Below, in pieces: positions 14,618-23,850 of a stretch of 25,115 bases of DNA. The stretch lies in NCBI GenBank assembly GCA_051650105.1, contig JBOFIJ010000019.1, positions 1 to 25,115 on the forward strand. The letters are read 5' to 3'. Position 1 is the stretch's first letter; each line of letters begins with the position of its first letter. Position numbers and translations under genes: made by a program. The stretch comes from CAMWXW01 sp051650105 (GTDB lineage Bacteria > Desulfobacterota > Desulfovibrionia > Desulfovibrionales > Desulfovibrionaceae). The notes under the pieces were generated by a model, which made no database searches, was not told the origin of the DNA, and saw nothing but the letters and a program-made list of their open reading frames with translations.

Positions 14618-16054
14618 TTAATCTATGTGAAATCCTTTTTCTCTATATTCATTAATTTTATTTCTCAGCGTTCGTACGCTTATTCCTAGAAGATCTGCAG
14701 CATGTGTTCTGTTTCCAGAAGTGCTTTCTAATCCTTTAAGAATCATAATACGCTCCATTTCGTGTAAAGGTACCAGTGCTTTTGAAAGGTCGACAGTATT
14801 TTGTAAATCACTTTGGCATGTAGTGAAAGAATGTATTTTTTGCTCATCTTCAATAAATGGCCATGAAGTAGGTTCTAGGAGAAAATGTTGAGGTAGGATG
14901 GTACCACCACCAGAAAGGAGCACAGAGCGTTCTATAAGATTTTGTAATTCTCTAACATTTCCAGGAAAAGAATAGTGAAGAAGCCATGATTCGGCATCTG
15001 AACCAAGGCTTGTCTTTACTAGAGAATATTCTTTAGTATACATTGTAAGAAAATATTCAGCTAGTAGTGCAATATCGTTTCCTCTTTCTCTTAACGGTGG
15101 TAATGTTATAGGGAGAACGTTTAATCTGAAATAAAGATCTTGCCTAAAATGTCCAGATTCTATCCAATTTTCAAGATGTCTATTGCTCGTTGCAATAACC
15201 CGAACATCAACAGGTATTGGGTGACTACCACCAACTCTGTCTATTTCATTCTCTTGTAATACTCGTAAAAGTTTTGCTTGAAGACTAATAGGCATTTCAG
15301 ATATCTCATCAAGTAATATGGTTCCACCTTGAGCGAGCTCGAATTTCCCGAGTTTTTTTGAGATGGCTCCAGTAAATGAACCTTTTTCGTGTCCAAATAA
15401 TTCACTTTCTAGTAAATGCTCTGGGAGTGCTGCACAATTAACAGCAACAAAAGGTTTATCTGCTCTATCACTTAAGGCATGAAGGTATTTTGCAAAAACT
15501 TCTTTACCTGTGCCAGATTCTCCATTGATAAGTATTGTTGCTTTAGAGGGAGCAATACGCTTTGCAAGAGAAGTAACTCTTTGCATAGTGATATCTTGAC
15601 CTATGGGAGTGATTTTTTTTACATGAATATTTTTTTGTTGAAGAGGTATTGGTACATTTTCTGTGTGTTCTATTGTGTGTGTGCTAGGAGGAGAAATAGC
15701 TGTCATTTCTTGTAAAAGAAGCATTAATTTTTCTTCTACAATAGGTTCTTCCCAAAAATCTTTTATACCGTGTTGTAGGTATTTTTCTATTTCCTCCAAG
15801 GGGGAATATTCTGAAATAAGTATAACAGGAATTGTGTGGTTATTTTCGTGCAAAAAAGTGAGAAGCTCATCTGCTCTATATCCAGGTAACTGAGTGCGAG
15901 AGAGTATAAAAAGAGGCTTGTGTTTTTCTAAATGGGCTTTTATCGTTCTCATATCTGTGGCCATGTGTACTTCACACTTTTCTTTCTTAAAAGAAGTGTA
16001 AAACGGAATTGCTAAGGATGTTGGCGTCACGAAAAGGGCTGTTTCATCTGTCAT
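14618..16054 (-). CDS. Sigma54-dependent transcriptional activator with degenerate receiver domain (NtrC-like)
   Basis: A 478-residue AAA+ activator. Residues about 5-118 have the receiver fold, but the phospho-acceptor Asp is replaced (SRTQLPG where LDxxLPG is usual), the acidic pair after the first strand is missing, and the conserved Lys before Pro is Glu (WEEPI). The central domain is intact: Walker A GESGTGKE (178-185), the sigma54 loop GSFTGA (225-230, commonly GAFTGA), Walker B TILLDEI and FRLNVLPI with LPPLRERG. A Fis-type helix-turn-helix ends the protein (NRTHAADLLGISVRTLRNKI). It should open sigma54 promoters without phosphorylation. The frame is open to a TTG at 16093; I choose the ATG at 16054 with AAGGT upstream. 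Targets are unknown. It lies 101 bp upstream of the peroxiredoxin, same strand. Confidence 0.9.
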   Translation of the reverse strand: MTDETALFVTPTSLAIPFYTSFKKEKCEVHMATDMRTIKAHLEKHKPLFILSRTQLPGYRADELLTFLHENNHTIPVILISEYSPLEEIEKYLQHGIKDFWEEPIVEEKLMLLLQEMTAISPPSTHTIEHTENVPIPLQQKNIHVKKITPIGQDITMQRVTSLAKRIAPSKATILINGESGTGKEVFAKYLHALSDRADKPFVAVNCAALPEHLLESELFGHEKGSFTGAISKKLGKFELAQGGTILLDEISEMPISLQAKLLRVLQENEIDRVGGSHPIPVDVRVIATSNRHLENWIESGHFRQDLYFRLNVLPITLPPLRERGNDIALLAEYFLTMYTKEYSLVKTSLGSDAESWLLHYSFPGNVRELQNLIERSVLLSGGGTILPQHFLLEPTSWPFIEDEQKIHSFTTCQSDLQNTVDLSKALVPLHEMERIMILKGLESTSGNRTHAADLLGISVRTLRNKINEYREKGFHID

Positions 16055-16300
16055 ATTAATACCTTGTTGAAAGAGAATTTCTATTGAAGCCAACAGTTTG
16101 CATGAAGCATACCAAGAAAAAGCATTCTGTACTATACAATGTTTTCTTATTGTGTAATTATTTGAGTGTGTTGTTATGGTACATTTTCATAAGAAAATAT
16201 GTGAATGGGTAAAAAATTCCCTGTCATATTAGTGCTTAGGAATTAAAAACATATTAAGCACTATTGTATACTATTTGCATAAAAGATATTGTGTATAAAA

Positions 16301-17014
16301 ATGGGATTGTCACAGGAATATCTTGATTTTACGTTATATGCTATTTATTCTAAAGATATGTGGAAAAGTGAAATACAAAGAAAATATACAATAGGTATTT
16401 TAGGTGGAACATTTAATCCTGTTCACAAGGGGCATGTGGCACTTGCTAAAAGTGTATTAAAAAGAAATCTTGTAGATAGAATAGATGTTATTCCAGTATA
16501 TTCTGCAGCACATAAAGATAACCTTGCTCTACTACCTTACAAAGTGCGTTGTAGGTTAGTGGAAGAGATATTTTTTTCTGAACAAGCTATTCATGTAAGC
16601 AAAATAGAATCCCTCCTGCCAATACCTTCTTACACAATAAGAACACTTTTGTATTATGAAAAGAGATTTGTAAAAGCAAATATATTTCTTTTAATGGGGA
16701 GTTCAGATTTTATTGGGATTCCAAAATGGTACCACGGAGAGACTATCATGAAAAAAGCATCCGCAGTTATTGTTCCAAGGGGAAATGTATTATTTGATAC
16801 TGTTCTCAATACTGTTAATAGGTATCATAAGAGTATAAATATCATTCATAATAGTATGCAGGGAATAACGAGAATTATAACAAAAAATTTGAAGGAGTAC
16901 GTTTATATTCATAAGAGAGAATTTGCTATTTCTTCTAGTGAAATACGAGACAATGTGAAAAGAAATGCATTGGGGAAGGAGCAGTACAATTTTTTGAAAA
17001 ACGTAAAGATATAA
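16301..17014 (+). CDS. nadD: Nicotinate-nucleotide adenylyltransferase
   Basis: NadD adenylates nicotinate mononucleotide to deamido-NAD in NAD synthesis. The nucleotidyltransferase motif GILGGTFNPVHKGH and the C-terminal ISSSEIRDNVKR (ISSTxIR type) are both clear, and the middle contains LLMGSSDFIGIPKW. Start is uncertain: a TTG at 16289, the ATG at 16301 (237 residues) and an ATG at 16358 (218 residues, closest to usual family length) are all without a good ribosome site. A TATACT box at 16267-16272 would allow the ATG at 16301. Its neighbours do not share its pathway. Confidence 0.9.
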   Translation: MGLSQEYLDFTLYAIYSKDMWKSEIQRKYTIGILGGTFNPVHKGHVALAKSVLKRNLVDRIDVIPVYSAAHKDNLALLPYKVRCRLVEEIFFSEQAIHVSKIESLLPIPSYTIRTLLYYEKRFVKANIFLLMGSSDFIGIPKWYHGETIMKKASAVIVPRGNVLFDTVLNTVNRYHKSINIIHNSMQGITRIITKNLKEYVYIHKREFAISSSEIRDNVKRNALGKEQYNFLKNVKI

Positions 17015-17097
17015 AAAATATAGTATTTTCTTAGAGAAGATATAGTATGTTATTGTGAGGAAATTGCTATTCATAGATAAATAATAGAATTTTTATT

Positions 17098-17381
17098 GTG
17101 CTTATTGTCTATACTCCTAAAGAAAGATTATTAAAGGCCGAAAGTATCTTTGTGACAGGAAGTTCTTTTCCTGAACTACTATGTGCTGTGAAAGTACATA
17201 GTCTGGAAAGAAGATTTGGATATAATCCCTCTCTATCTTCTCTTTATGAAAGAATAAAGGAAAAACCATTTCTTATTTTATGTGTAAAAGCCATTGAAAA
17301 AGTACGTTGACATTAGGAATTGGAAAAATTTGTGTTCTTCATACAGGTGAGAATTCTTTTATATACTTACACTGTCAATAA
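17098..17381 (+). pseudogene. Small unrecognised ORF, possibly frameshifted
   Basis: From a GTG at 17098 the frame is open for 70 codons to TGA at 17308-17310 (MLIVYTPKERLLKAES...). From a run of five A's just before that stop, the -1 frame remains open to TAA at 17379-17381 and adds about 26 residues (STLTLGIGKICVLHTG...), as if one A had been lost. There is no good ribosome site and I recognise no family. It may be a real small gene of 70 residues, a decayed gene of about 95, or chance. Confidence 0.35.
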
Positions 17382-17437
17382 AGTGTGATAATATTGTAAA
17401 TAAGTAGAGAGTGTTTTAGATATAGGAAGGAGTTTAT

Positions 17438-18274
17438 ATGCTTTCAGCTTTACCGCTTAACATAAAAGATGTGTTGGCACGTGCTAAAATGTATGCTTCC
17501 AAGGCCTTATTGGAAAGATCCTTGGAAACGTTATCGGGCGCATTTGTTATGTTGAAAGAAGTCCATCTTGTAGGACAAGGAAAAATTACACTTCAATCGC
17601 TTCTTAGTGAAATTGTTTCTATTCTGAACACAAATAAAGATTTGGAAAATTTTTGTATAGATAAAGCTCTTCCTTTTCCATTTTTTAAATACGAAAGAGG
17701 ACATGAAGAGCAGTTAGTAAAAAGTGTGCTCATTATTAATGAAGTATATCCTTTGTATATTAAGCAAATACGAGACCAGGAAGAAGAAGAAGATAGTATG
17801 AAAAGAGAAAAAGATCTCGATACTATACGCGATTTTTTGTCTAAAAAAGAGATGGAATCTGTGGTGCATGCTATTCGTAAATATTTTATTAACTGGGGTC
17901 GTGAAAATATAAAAGAATATTTACAAATAATAACCATTTTAGAAGATGAAAAGTGTTATGCTCTTGCTGCTTCTGTCAGTATGAATGCATTACGTCAACA
18001 TCCATCAGAGAAGAATTTATATTTGAGAGCAGCAAAATATTATGAGTTAGCAAAAGAATATGGACAAGCTGAAACATTATATATGTCATTTGTTAATGCA
18101 TTTGGAGCTAATGCTTCTGTTCTTTTATGTTTAGTAAAATTGTATAAACGTCTTGGAAAAGTTGAAAAATTATGTGCTGTGGCAAAAAAACTCATTACAA
18201 TTGCTCCAAATATGGAAGAAGCACAAAAAATATGGAAAGAAGCAGAAGAATATATGCAACAAAGTAAAGAATAA
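17438..18274 (+). CDS. TPR-like helical repeat protein
   Basis: A 278-residue soluble protein with no signal peptide. The C-terminal third has helical hairpins with TPR spacing (LYLRAAKYYELAKEYGQAETLY, then VLLCLVKLYKRLGKVEKL), ending in a helical EEAQKIWKEAEEYMQ. The N-terminal half is also helical with an acidic run (RDQEEEEDS). The ATG at 17438 has GGAAGGAGTTTAT upstream, a strong ribosome site. Such proteins are scaffolds for protein contacts; no specific partner or process is visible. Confidence 0.85.
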   Translation: MLSALPLNIKDVLARAKMYASKALLERSLETLSGAFVMLKEVHLVGQGKITLQSLLSEIVSILNTNKDLENFCIDKALPFPFFKYERGHEEQLVKSVLIINEVYPLYIKQIRDQEEEEDSMKREKDLDTIRDFLSKKEMESVVHAIRKYFINWGRENIKEYLQIITILEDEKCYALAASVSMNALRQHPSEKNLYLRAAKYYELAKEYGQAETLYMSFVNAFGANASVLLCLVKLYKRLGKVEKLCAVAKKLITIAPNMEEAQKIWKEAEEYMQQSKE

Positions 18275-18950
18275 TGAGGTATATAAAAACATATTGTAGT
18301 GTTTTCTATTTTTAGAAGGAGAGAGTACACAAAAATTATTATATAGGCAAAGTGATAAGTATGTGGTGCTTTTGCACGGAATAGTACATTATATAATAAT
18401 TATATGGCATAGGTATATAACGCAAGTGTTTACACTAGAATATATTCTCAGATACTTCTGTGATACATGTACTATATTGAAACAAGGAAATAGTGGTGCT
18501 ATAAAAGTATACTAATATCAATATAAGCTTCTATGAGATTATTTTTACTAATTTAAGTCAAACATTCCAGATTTTCCTCTTTGTAGCTGTGCATTGCTAA
18601 GAGATGGTGTGCCTAGGTTCATTGTTGTAAAATTGTTGGAAATGCTATTGTATTTTTTGAAGAGAAATTACAGTAAAAATATATAATAGATTACTATACT
18701 GTAATGTTTTATTTCACATTTTCTGTTGTTACACAAGAAGAATGAATTTTATAAGAACGTAATGAAATAGATAGAATTATTTAGAAACAACTATGCAGTA
18801 TAAGGGGAAGGTTCTTTTTTTACAATAATAGAATAAGTATTTGATATAATAGTAGAAGAAGTTTGACTTGATGCAATTTTACATATAGAGTGGCCTCTTG
18901 AAGAAATTAGAATAATAGTTTTATAGGAAGCTATTGCATTGAGAGGTATT
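18275..18950. other. Spacer of about 675 bp, no clear gene
   Basis: It holds a perfect 9-bp inverted repeat (ATTACAGTA at 18667-18675 and TACTGTAAT at 18697-18705) and the candidate promoter of the outer-membrane protein gene. Open stretches exist (+ strand 18300-18512; minus strand about 18545-18660 ending in GKSGMFDLN), but none has both a start and a ribosome site. Decayed genes are possible. Confidence 0.5.
18863..18891 (+). promoter_or_regulatory. Candidate sigma70 promoter of the outer-membrane protein gene
   Basis: TTGACT (-35, 18863-18868) and TAGAGT (-10, 18886-18891) stand 17 nt apart, about 60 bp before the ATG at 18951. Matches are 5/6 and 4/6. Confidence 0.45.
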
Positions 18951-20180
18951 ATGAGGCGTCTTGTTTTTGCTTTGTACATTATTTTTATGGGGTCTTGTGT
19001 TAATATGTTGTGCGCGTATGCTGGTATTCAGCGGGAAAGAGAAGAAGATGTTGTAACTATGGGAGACGATCTTGTTGTCACTGTGTCTACGGTAGACGAA
19101 GAATCTGCTCAGGTTGTCACAAGAGATATTGCCCAAACACAAAATCCTCAGAAACCACGTTATCCACGATCTGCATATAGATCAACATTTGTATTACCAT
19201 TGTTTAGTAAGGCTCTTGGTTTAACAGAAGATACAGCGCCTATGCCTTTCACTATTATGTTATTTGGGAATTATTTACAAAATGCTGTTGTACCGTCCAA
19301 TTTTGGAGGTAATGCCCATGTTCACAATGCCCTAACGAGGGAAAGAATGATTGAATCAGGGACATCACCTTTTCTTGCAACATTGTTAGAGCGAGTAATT
19401 AATGGTATGGGTTTAGGGCCAGATGCACAAATGCCTTTATCTGGGCTGGCAGATGTAACAAAAGTTCAACAACGTTTTGTCACAGCTGGTGGAAGGTTTG
19501 CTGTAAATGTTCTTCCTTTTGTCTCTGTTTATGGTATTTTTGCTAATAGTACAGGAACAACACAAGCGACTGTATTTGTTGATGATTATAGAATTTCTGA
19601 TTTTGACCCAGGTTTGGGTATTTTACCAGGAGGAGACCAACTTATTATCTCTGCCGGGGAAGTTCCGTTTGATATGAAATTTGATGCTACGTCCTATGGT
19701 ATAGGTACAGCAATTTCTATAGGCACAAATTTATTCTTTTCAACAATAGATGCGAATTATGTAATCACAACTGTTGAGGGAGCAAATGTTATTGTTCACA
19801 CAGTAACTGCGTCTACAAGAGTAGGTCTTCATAAAACGGTTGGCGGAACAAGTATAGCGATATGGCTTGGTGGGAATTATATGGAAAATGTAGCTGGGAG
19901 TGATAAATTGGGTGCTCAGTTTGGCGTTGAGCGATTGGGAGATTTATTTCCTATCAATGAAAATGCATCAATCAATTTAGGAATAGGGAGCCTTAACATT
20001 GGTAAAATGATAGCGAATAGCCCAGCAGATATATCATGGCTTGTTAATCAAAGGCCAGCTTCGGTGTTTTCTGTTCTTTTTGGCATGAAGTATTCTCCAG
20101 CTCCCAATATAGATATTACTGCAGAAGTGACAATGGTAGAACGATTTTCTGCAATGATTGCCCTGGGGTATAATTTTTAA
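18951..20180 (+). CDS. Predicted outer-membrane beta-barrel protein
   Basis: A 409-residue exported protein I cannot place in a named family. The N-terminus is a signal peptide with a hydrophobic core and a likely cut after CAYA (before GIQRER). The mature part is rich in glycine and in alternating strands (TSYGIGTAISIGTNLFFSTID, then SIAIWLGGNYM), and the last residues are FSAMIALGYNF, ending in the C-terminal Phe used as a barrel-assembly signal. A porin-like or surface barrel is likely. The frame opens at a TTG (18939), but the ATG at 18951 has GAGAGG at good spacing. It is a single-gene unit with its own candidate promoter and terminator. Confidence 0.85.
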   Translation: MRRLVFALYIIFMGSCVNMLCAYAGIQREREEDVVTMGDDLVVTVSTVDEESAQVVTRDIAQTQNPQKPRYPRSAYRSTFVLPLFSKALGLTEDTAPMPFTIMLFGNYLQNAVVPSNFGGNAHVHNALTRERMIESGTSPFLATLLERVINGMGLGPDAQMPLSGLADVTKVQQRFVTAGGRFAVNVLPFVSVYGIFANSTGTTQATVFVDDYRISDFDPGLGILPGGDQLIISAGEVPFDMKFDATSYGIGTAISIGTNLFFSTIDANYVITTVEGANVIVHTVTASTRVGLHKTVGGTSIAIWLGGNYMENVAGSDKLGAQFGVERLGDLFPINENASINLGIGSLNIGKMIANSPADISWLVNQRPASVFSVLFGMKYSPAPNIDITAEVTMVERFSAMIALGYNF

Positions 20181-20208
20181 CTACAAAAAAGATAAAAGAA
20201 ATAACGGT

Positions 20209-20236
20209 AAAGGATGTATAATAGCATCCTTTTTTG
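20209..20236 (+). terminator. Rho-independent terminator of the outer-membrane protein gene
   Basis: AAAGGATG (20209-20216) and CATCCTTT (20225-20232) form a perfect 8-bp stem with an 8-nt loop, running into a TTTTTT tract, 29 bp after the stop codon and before ileS. Confidence 0.85.
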
Positions 20237-20314
20237 TTTCTTTTGTCCTTTTCTTGCAATTTTAGGGATAATCGTGTATTGCTGTTGAAAGAAGATAGAC
20301 TACAAGGATTCATT

Positions 20315-23119
20315 ATGAATGATTATAAAAAAACATTACATTTACCAAATACAGCATTTCCAATGCGTGCGAATTTAAATCAGAAAGAGCCAGCCATAAT
20401 ACAGTTTTGGGAAGAGAATAATGTGTATCCAAAGATGTTAGCACAAGTTTCAACAGCTTCTTATATTGTGCACGATGGTCCTCCATATGCTAATGGGCAT
20501 ATTCATATGGGAACAGCATTAAATAAGATTTTGAAAGATATTATTGTAAAATCGAAATCTATGCAGGGATATCACGTACCCTATGTTCCAGGTTGGGATT
20601 GTCATGGTTTACCAATAGAATTACGAGTAGAAAAGGAAATAGGAAAAGAAAAAAAAGACTCTCTATCGGCAGTAACTATTCGAAAAATTTGTAGAGAATA
20701 TGCGCAAAAATATGTCAATATTCAACGTAAAGAATTTAAGCGCTTAGGAATTATGGCTCTGTGGGAGGAGCCTTATTTAACTATGTCTCCAGGATACGAA
20801 GCAGATATTTTAAGGCAACTTGCAACATTTAAAGAGAAAGGGAATTTTGTAGAAAATAAAAAGCCAATTTATTGGTGTACATCGTGTACAACAGCATTAG
20901 CAGAAGCTGAAATTGAATATGAAGATCATACGTCAGATGCCATTTTTGTATCCTTTCCCATAACGGATGTACAAAATAAAGTGAAATGTTCTACTAGTAT
21001 ACATGCTGTTATATGGACAACAACGCCATGGACACTTCCAGCAAATATGGCGATAGCAGTACATCCTGAATATGAATATTCAATAGTGGAGCATGAATCT
21101 GTTCATTATATTATAGCAAGTGAACGCGTAAAAGAGTGTGCAGAATTATTTTCATGGAAAGAGTATACAATTCTTGAGTTAGTACAGGGAAAGAATTTAG
21201 AAGGTTTGCGTGCAAAGCATCCACTGTATGAAAGAGCATCCCCTATAGTATTAGCGAATTATGTAACGTTAGAAAGTGGAACTGGTTTGGTACACACAGC
21301 TCCAGGTCATGGTAAAGAGGATTATGAAACAGGGTTGCGATATGATTTGCAAATATATTCACCAATAACAGATACAGGAGAATATACGAAGGATGTGGAA
21401 TATTTTTCTGGAAAAAATATAGAAGAAAGCAATTCCTTCATTATAGAGATGGTAAAAGAAAGAGCTCTGTTATTGCGAGAAGAGAAAGTTCGTCATTCTT
21501 ATCCTCATTGTTGGCGTTGTAGGAATCCTGTTATATTTAGAGCAACAAGGCAATGGTTTATTGAAATGGATACAAATTCTTTACGAGATAAGGCCTTAAA
21601 GAGTATAGAAAATGAGGTTACATGGCTTCCTTCATGGGGTAAAGAGCGAATATATGCTATGATAGAACATCGCCCAGATTGGTGTATTTCGCGTCAGCGT
21701 TTATGGGGTGTTCCAATAGTGGGATTGCGATGCACAGAATGTTCAACAGTGTATAATGATGCAGGTTTTATACGGAATATTGCAGATGCATGTGAACAAC
21801 ATGAAAGAGGAATAGATATCTGGTATGAAAAAACAGTTAAAGAGATACATGAAGAATTTGCTAATTCAGTACTTTGTTCTTGTGGTTCAGCATCATTTGA
21901 GAAAGAGATGGATATTCTAGATGTTTGGTTCGATTCAGGGACAAGTTTTGCTGCGGTATTGCAAAAGAGAGAGTATTTGTCCTTTCCAGCAAATTTATAT
22001 TTAGAAGGCTCAGATCAACATAGGGGATGGTTTCATAGCTCGCTACTTATTTCAGAGGGTGTGTGTGACAGTGCTCCATATAAAGAGGTATTGACTCATG
22101 GATATGTGGTGGACGGTAAGGGTCATAAGATGTCTAAATCTGTGGGCAATGTCATAGCACCAGAGGAGATTATTAAGAAATATGGTGCGGAGATAATACG
22201 TTTATGGGTTTCTTCAGTAGAGTATAAAGAAGATATTCGTATTTCTGATGAGATATTGAATCGTCTTGTTGAGGCCTATAGACGTATTCGTAATACGTGT
22301 CGTTATATATTGGGTAATTTAGAGGATTTTTCTCTTACAGAAAAGATTTCTTTTGAAGATATGGATGCATTAGATAGATATGCATTGTCTAGAGTATATA
22401 AAGTACATAAAAGAAATAAGAAATATTATGAATCTTTTGAATTTCATAAAATATTTCAAGCATTACATACATTGTGTTCAGTAGAATTAAGTTCTTTTTA
22501 TTTAGATATTGTGAAAGATCGTTTGTATTCTTCTGCAAAAAAAAGTAAAGAAAGAAAGTCTGCTCAAAGTGCTTTATATGAGATAATAAAGATATTGCTT
22601 TATGATATGGCACCAATACTATCTTTCACAGCAGAGGAGGTTTTTTCTTATTTAAGTGAGGAGCAAAAAGGTGGAATAGAGAGTGTTTTATTAATGAAAA
22701 TGAAAGATAATATGCATTATGAAATATCTACTAAAGAAGAAAGACAATGGAAGGAAATTATAGCTCTTCGATCAGAATGTACAAAAATAACAGAGCCGAT
22801 GAGAGCAAAAGGGTTAATAGGTCATTCTTTGGATGCACATGTAAGGATATCTGTTAATGATGTGAAATCATTTTGTGATATGAATACAGAATTGCGCTCT
22901 GTTTTTATTGTTTCTTCTTTGGATTTTTTGGTATTGGCAGAAAATGAAAATGATACTGCGTATTCAGAGGATGCAGGCTTTGCATTTACAATTTTGGTAG
23001 AAAAAGCTAAAGGGAAAAAATGTGAGAGATGTTGGATATATTCAGAGGAAGTGGGGAAAATATCTCAGTATTCCACACTGTGTCCTCGTTGTATAACCGT
23101 GTTAAAGGAAGAAGTATAA
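20315..23119 (+). CDS. ileS: Isoleucyl-tRNA synthetase
   Basis: Charges tRNA-Ile with isoleucine in the cytoplasm and edits valine. The 934-residue enzyme has PYANGHIHMG (HIGH motif, 62-66), GWDCHGLPIE, the editing-domain TTPWTLPAN and GTGLVHTAPGHGKEDY, the KMSKS motif at 605-609 and the C-terminal zinc site CERC (903-906) with CPRC (923-926). This is the usual bacterial class with a zinc end. The frame is open 27 codons before the ATG at 20315, but AAGGATT precedes that ATG and homology begins there. Its TAA overlaps the lspA start by one base. Confidence 0.97.
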   Translation: MNDYKKTLHLPNTAFPMRANLNQKEPAIIQFWEENNVYPKMLAQVSTASYIVHDGPPYANGHIHMGTALNKILKDIIVKSKSMQGYHVPYVPGWDCHGLPIELRVEKEIGKEKKDSLSAVTIRKICREYAQKYVNIQRKEFKRLGIMALWEEPYLTMSPGYEADILRQLATFKEKGNFVENKKPIYWCTSCTTALAEAEIEYEDHTSDAIFVSFPITDVQNKVKCSTSIHAVIWTTTPWTLPANMAIAVHPEYEYSIVEHESVHYIIASERVKECAELFSWKEYTILELVQGKNLEGLRAKHPLYERASPIVLANYVTLESGTGLVHTAPGHGKEDYETGLRYDLQIYSPITDTGEYTKDVEYFSGKNIEESNSFIIEMVKERALLLREEKVRHSYPHCWRCRNPVIFRATRQWFIEMDTNSLRDKALKSIENEVTWLPSWGKERIYAMIEHRPDWCISRQRLWGVPIVGLRCTECSTVYNDAGFIRNIADACEQHERGIDIWYEKTVKEIHEEFANSVLCSCGSASFEKEMDILDVWFDSGTSFAAVLQKREYLSFPANLYLEGSDQHRGWFHSSLLISEGVCDSAPYKEVLTHGYVVDGKGHKMSKSVGNVIAPEEIIKKYGAEIIRLWVSSVEYKEDIRISDEILNRLVEAYRRIRNTCRYILGNLEDFSLTEKISFEDMDALDRYALSRVYKVHKRNKKYYESFEFHKIFQALHTLCSVELSSFYLDIVKDRLYSSAKKSKERKSAQSALYEIIKILLYDMAPILSFTAEEVFSYLSEEQKGGIESVLLMKMKDNMHYEISTKEERQWKEIIALRSECTKITEPMRAKGLIGHSLDAHVRISVNDVKSFCDMNTELRSVFIVSSLDFLVLAENENDTAYSEDAGFAFTILVEKAKGKKCERCWIYSEEVGKISQYSTLCPRCITVLKEEV

Positions 23120-23610
23120 TGTCTTTACAGCGCTATGGCATATGGTATAGTTTTCTTTTAATTTTGCTAGTTGGAGTGGATCAATATTCGAAGTATCTTA
23201 TTCTTAAAACATTTTCTTTTGGAGAAGGAGTGAGTGTTATTCCTTCTTTTTTTAATTTGGTATATGTACGAAATTACGGTGCCGTTTTTGGTTTTTTAAA
23301 TGATCCAAATATGCAATGGCAATTTTGGTTTTTTATGGCAGTGGGTATTTTTTCTTTTGTTTTTTTAGGGTATATGATGTGGGATTATAGAGATAATGGG
23401 CTTGCAATTATAGCATGTTCCTGTATACTTGCAGGAGCAATAGGGAATACTATAGATAGGGTGCGGTATCGTTTTGTTGTAGATTTTTTAGATTTTTATA
23501 TAAAGAGTTATCATTGGCCTGCATTTAATTTTGCAGATATTTTTATAGTAGTGGGTGTAAGTGTGATGTTTATTGTATCTTTTTTTCCAAAGAATGGCAT
23601 TAGTAGATAA
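23119..23610 (+). CDS. lspA: Lipoprotein signal peptidase (signal peptidase II)
   Basis: LspA cuts the signal peptide of lipid-modified prolipoproteins in the inner membrane. The 163 residues have four membrane helices. Conserved stretches are VDQYSKYLI, VRNYGAVFGFL and AGAIGNTIDRV. The catalytic aspartates are Asp122 in VVDFLDF and Asp140 in FNFADIFI. The start overlaps the ileS stop as TAATG, so translation is coupled. ileS-lspA is a common bacterial pair. Likely substrates here are the CpoB-like and Mla accessory lipoproteins. Confidence 0.95.
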   Translation: MSLQRYGIWYSFLLILLVGVDQYSKYLILKTFSFGEGVSVIPSFFNLVYVRNYGAVFGFLNDPNMQWQFWFFMAVGIFSFVFLGYMMWDYRDNGLAIIACSCILAGAIGNTIDRVRYRFVVDFLDFYIKSYHWPAFNFADIFIVVGVSVMFIVSFFPKNGISR

Positions 23611-23616
23611 TAGAAA

Positions 23617-23823
23617 ATGCTACCATTATTAGAACTTTCATTAAAAGAATGGATAATAATATTACTTCCATTGCTTCCGACATTGTGGGCTATCTATCAT
23701 GTATGGAAGAGTGTTTTTGCTAGTCAAGAAGAAAAAATACTTTGGCTCATTTTAACGAGTCTTCTGCCTGTTCTAGGGGCATGTATATATTTCCTGTTTG
23801 GGATATGGCGTGTAAAGAAATAA
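23617..23823 (+). CDS. Small membrane protein, PLDc_N family
   Basis: A 68-residue protein with two membrane helices: one near residues 11-30 and another near 41-62, joined by a loop with basic and acidic residues. The ending LLPVLGACIYFLFGIWR matches the N-terminal membrane domain often found before cardiolipin synthase-type phospholipase D domains (PLDc_N); here it stands alone. It begins 6 bp after lspA with no good ribosome site, so it is likely coupled. Function unknown. Confidence 0.75.
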   Translation: MLPLLELSLKEWIIILLPLLPTLWAIYHVWKSVFASQEEKILWLILTSLLPVLGACIYFLFGIWRVKK

Positions 23824-23850
23824 AAAGAATTATGAGTTAAGGAGTGAGAT

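Noticed and set aside
16420..17500. TGGCAC-like matches to sigma54 promoters, e.g. in the nadD and TPR-like genes
   Set aside because: They lie inside coding sequence and lack TTGC at the required spacing.
18300..18512. 71-codon open stretch on the + strand after the TPR-like gene
   Set aside because: No ATG and no ribosome site; open frames of this length are expected by chance across the spacers in the window.
18545..18660. Minus-strand frame ending in NAQLQRGKSGMFDLN
   Set aside because: Looks protein-like but is only 39 codons with no start signal; could be debris, not enough to call.
18791..18979. 62-residue minus-strand ORF ahead of the outer-membrane protein gene
   Set aside because: Its start lies inside the signal-peptide region of that gene on the other strand, there is no ribosome site, and the spacer there holds the gene's own promoter.
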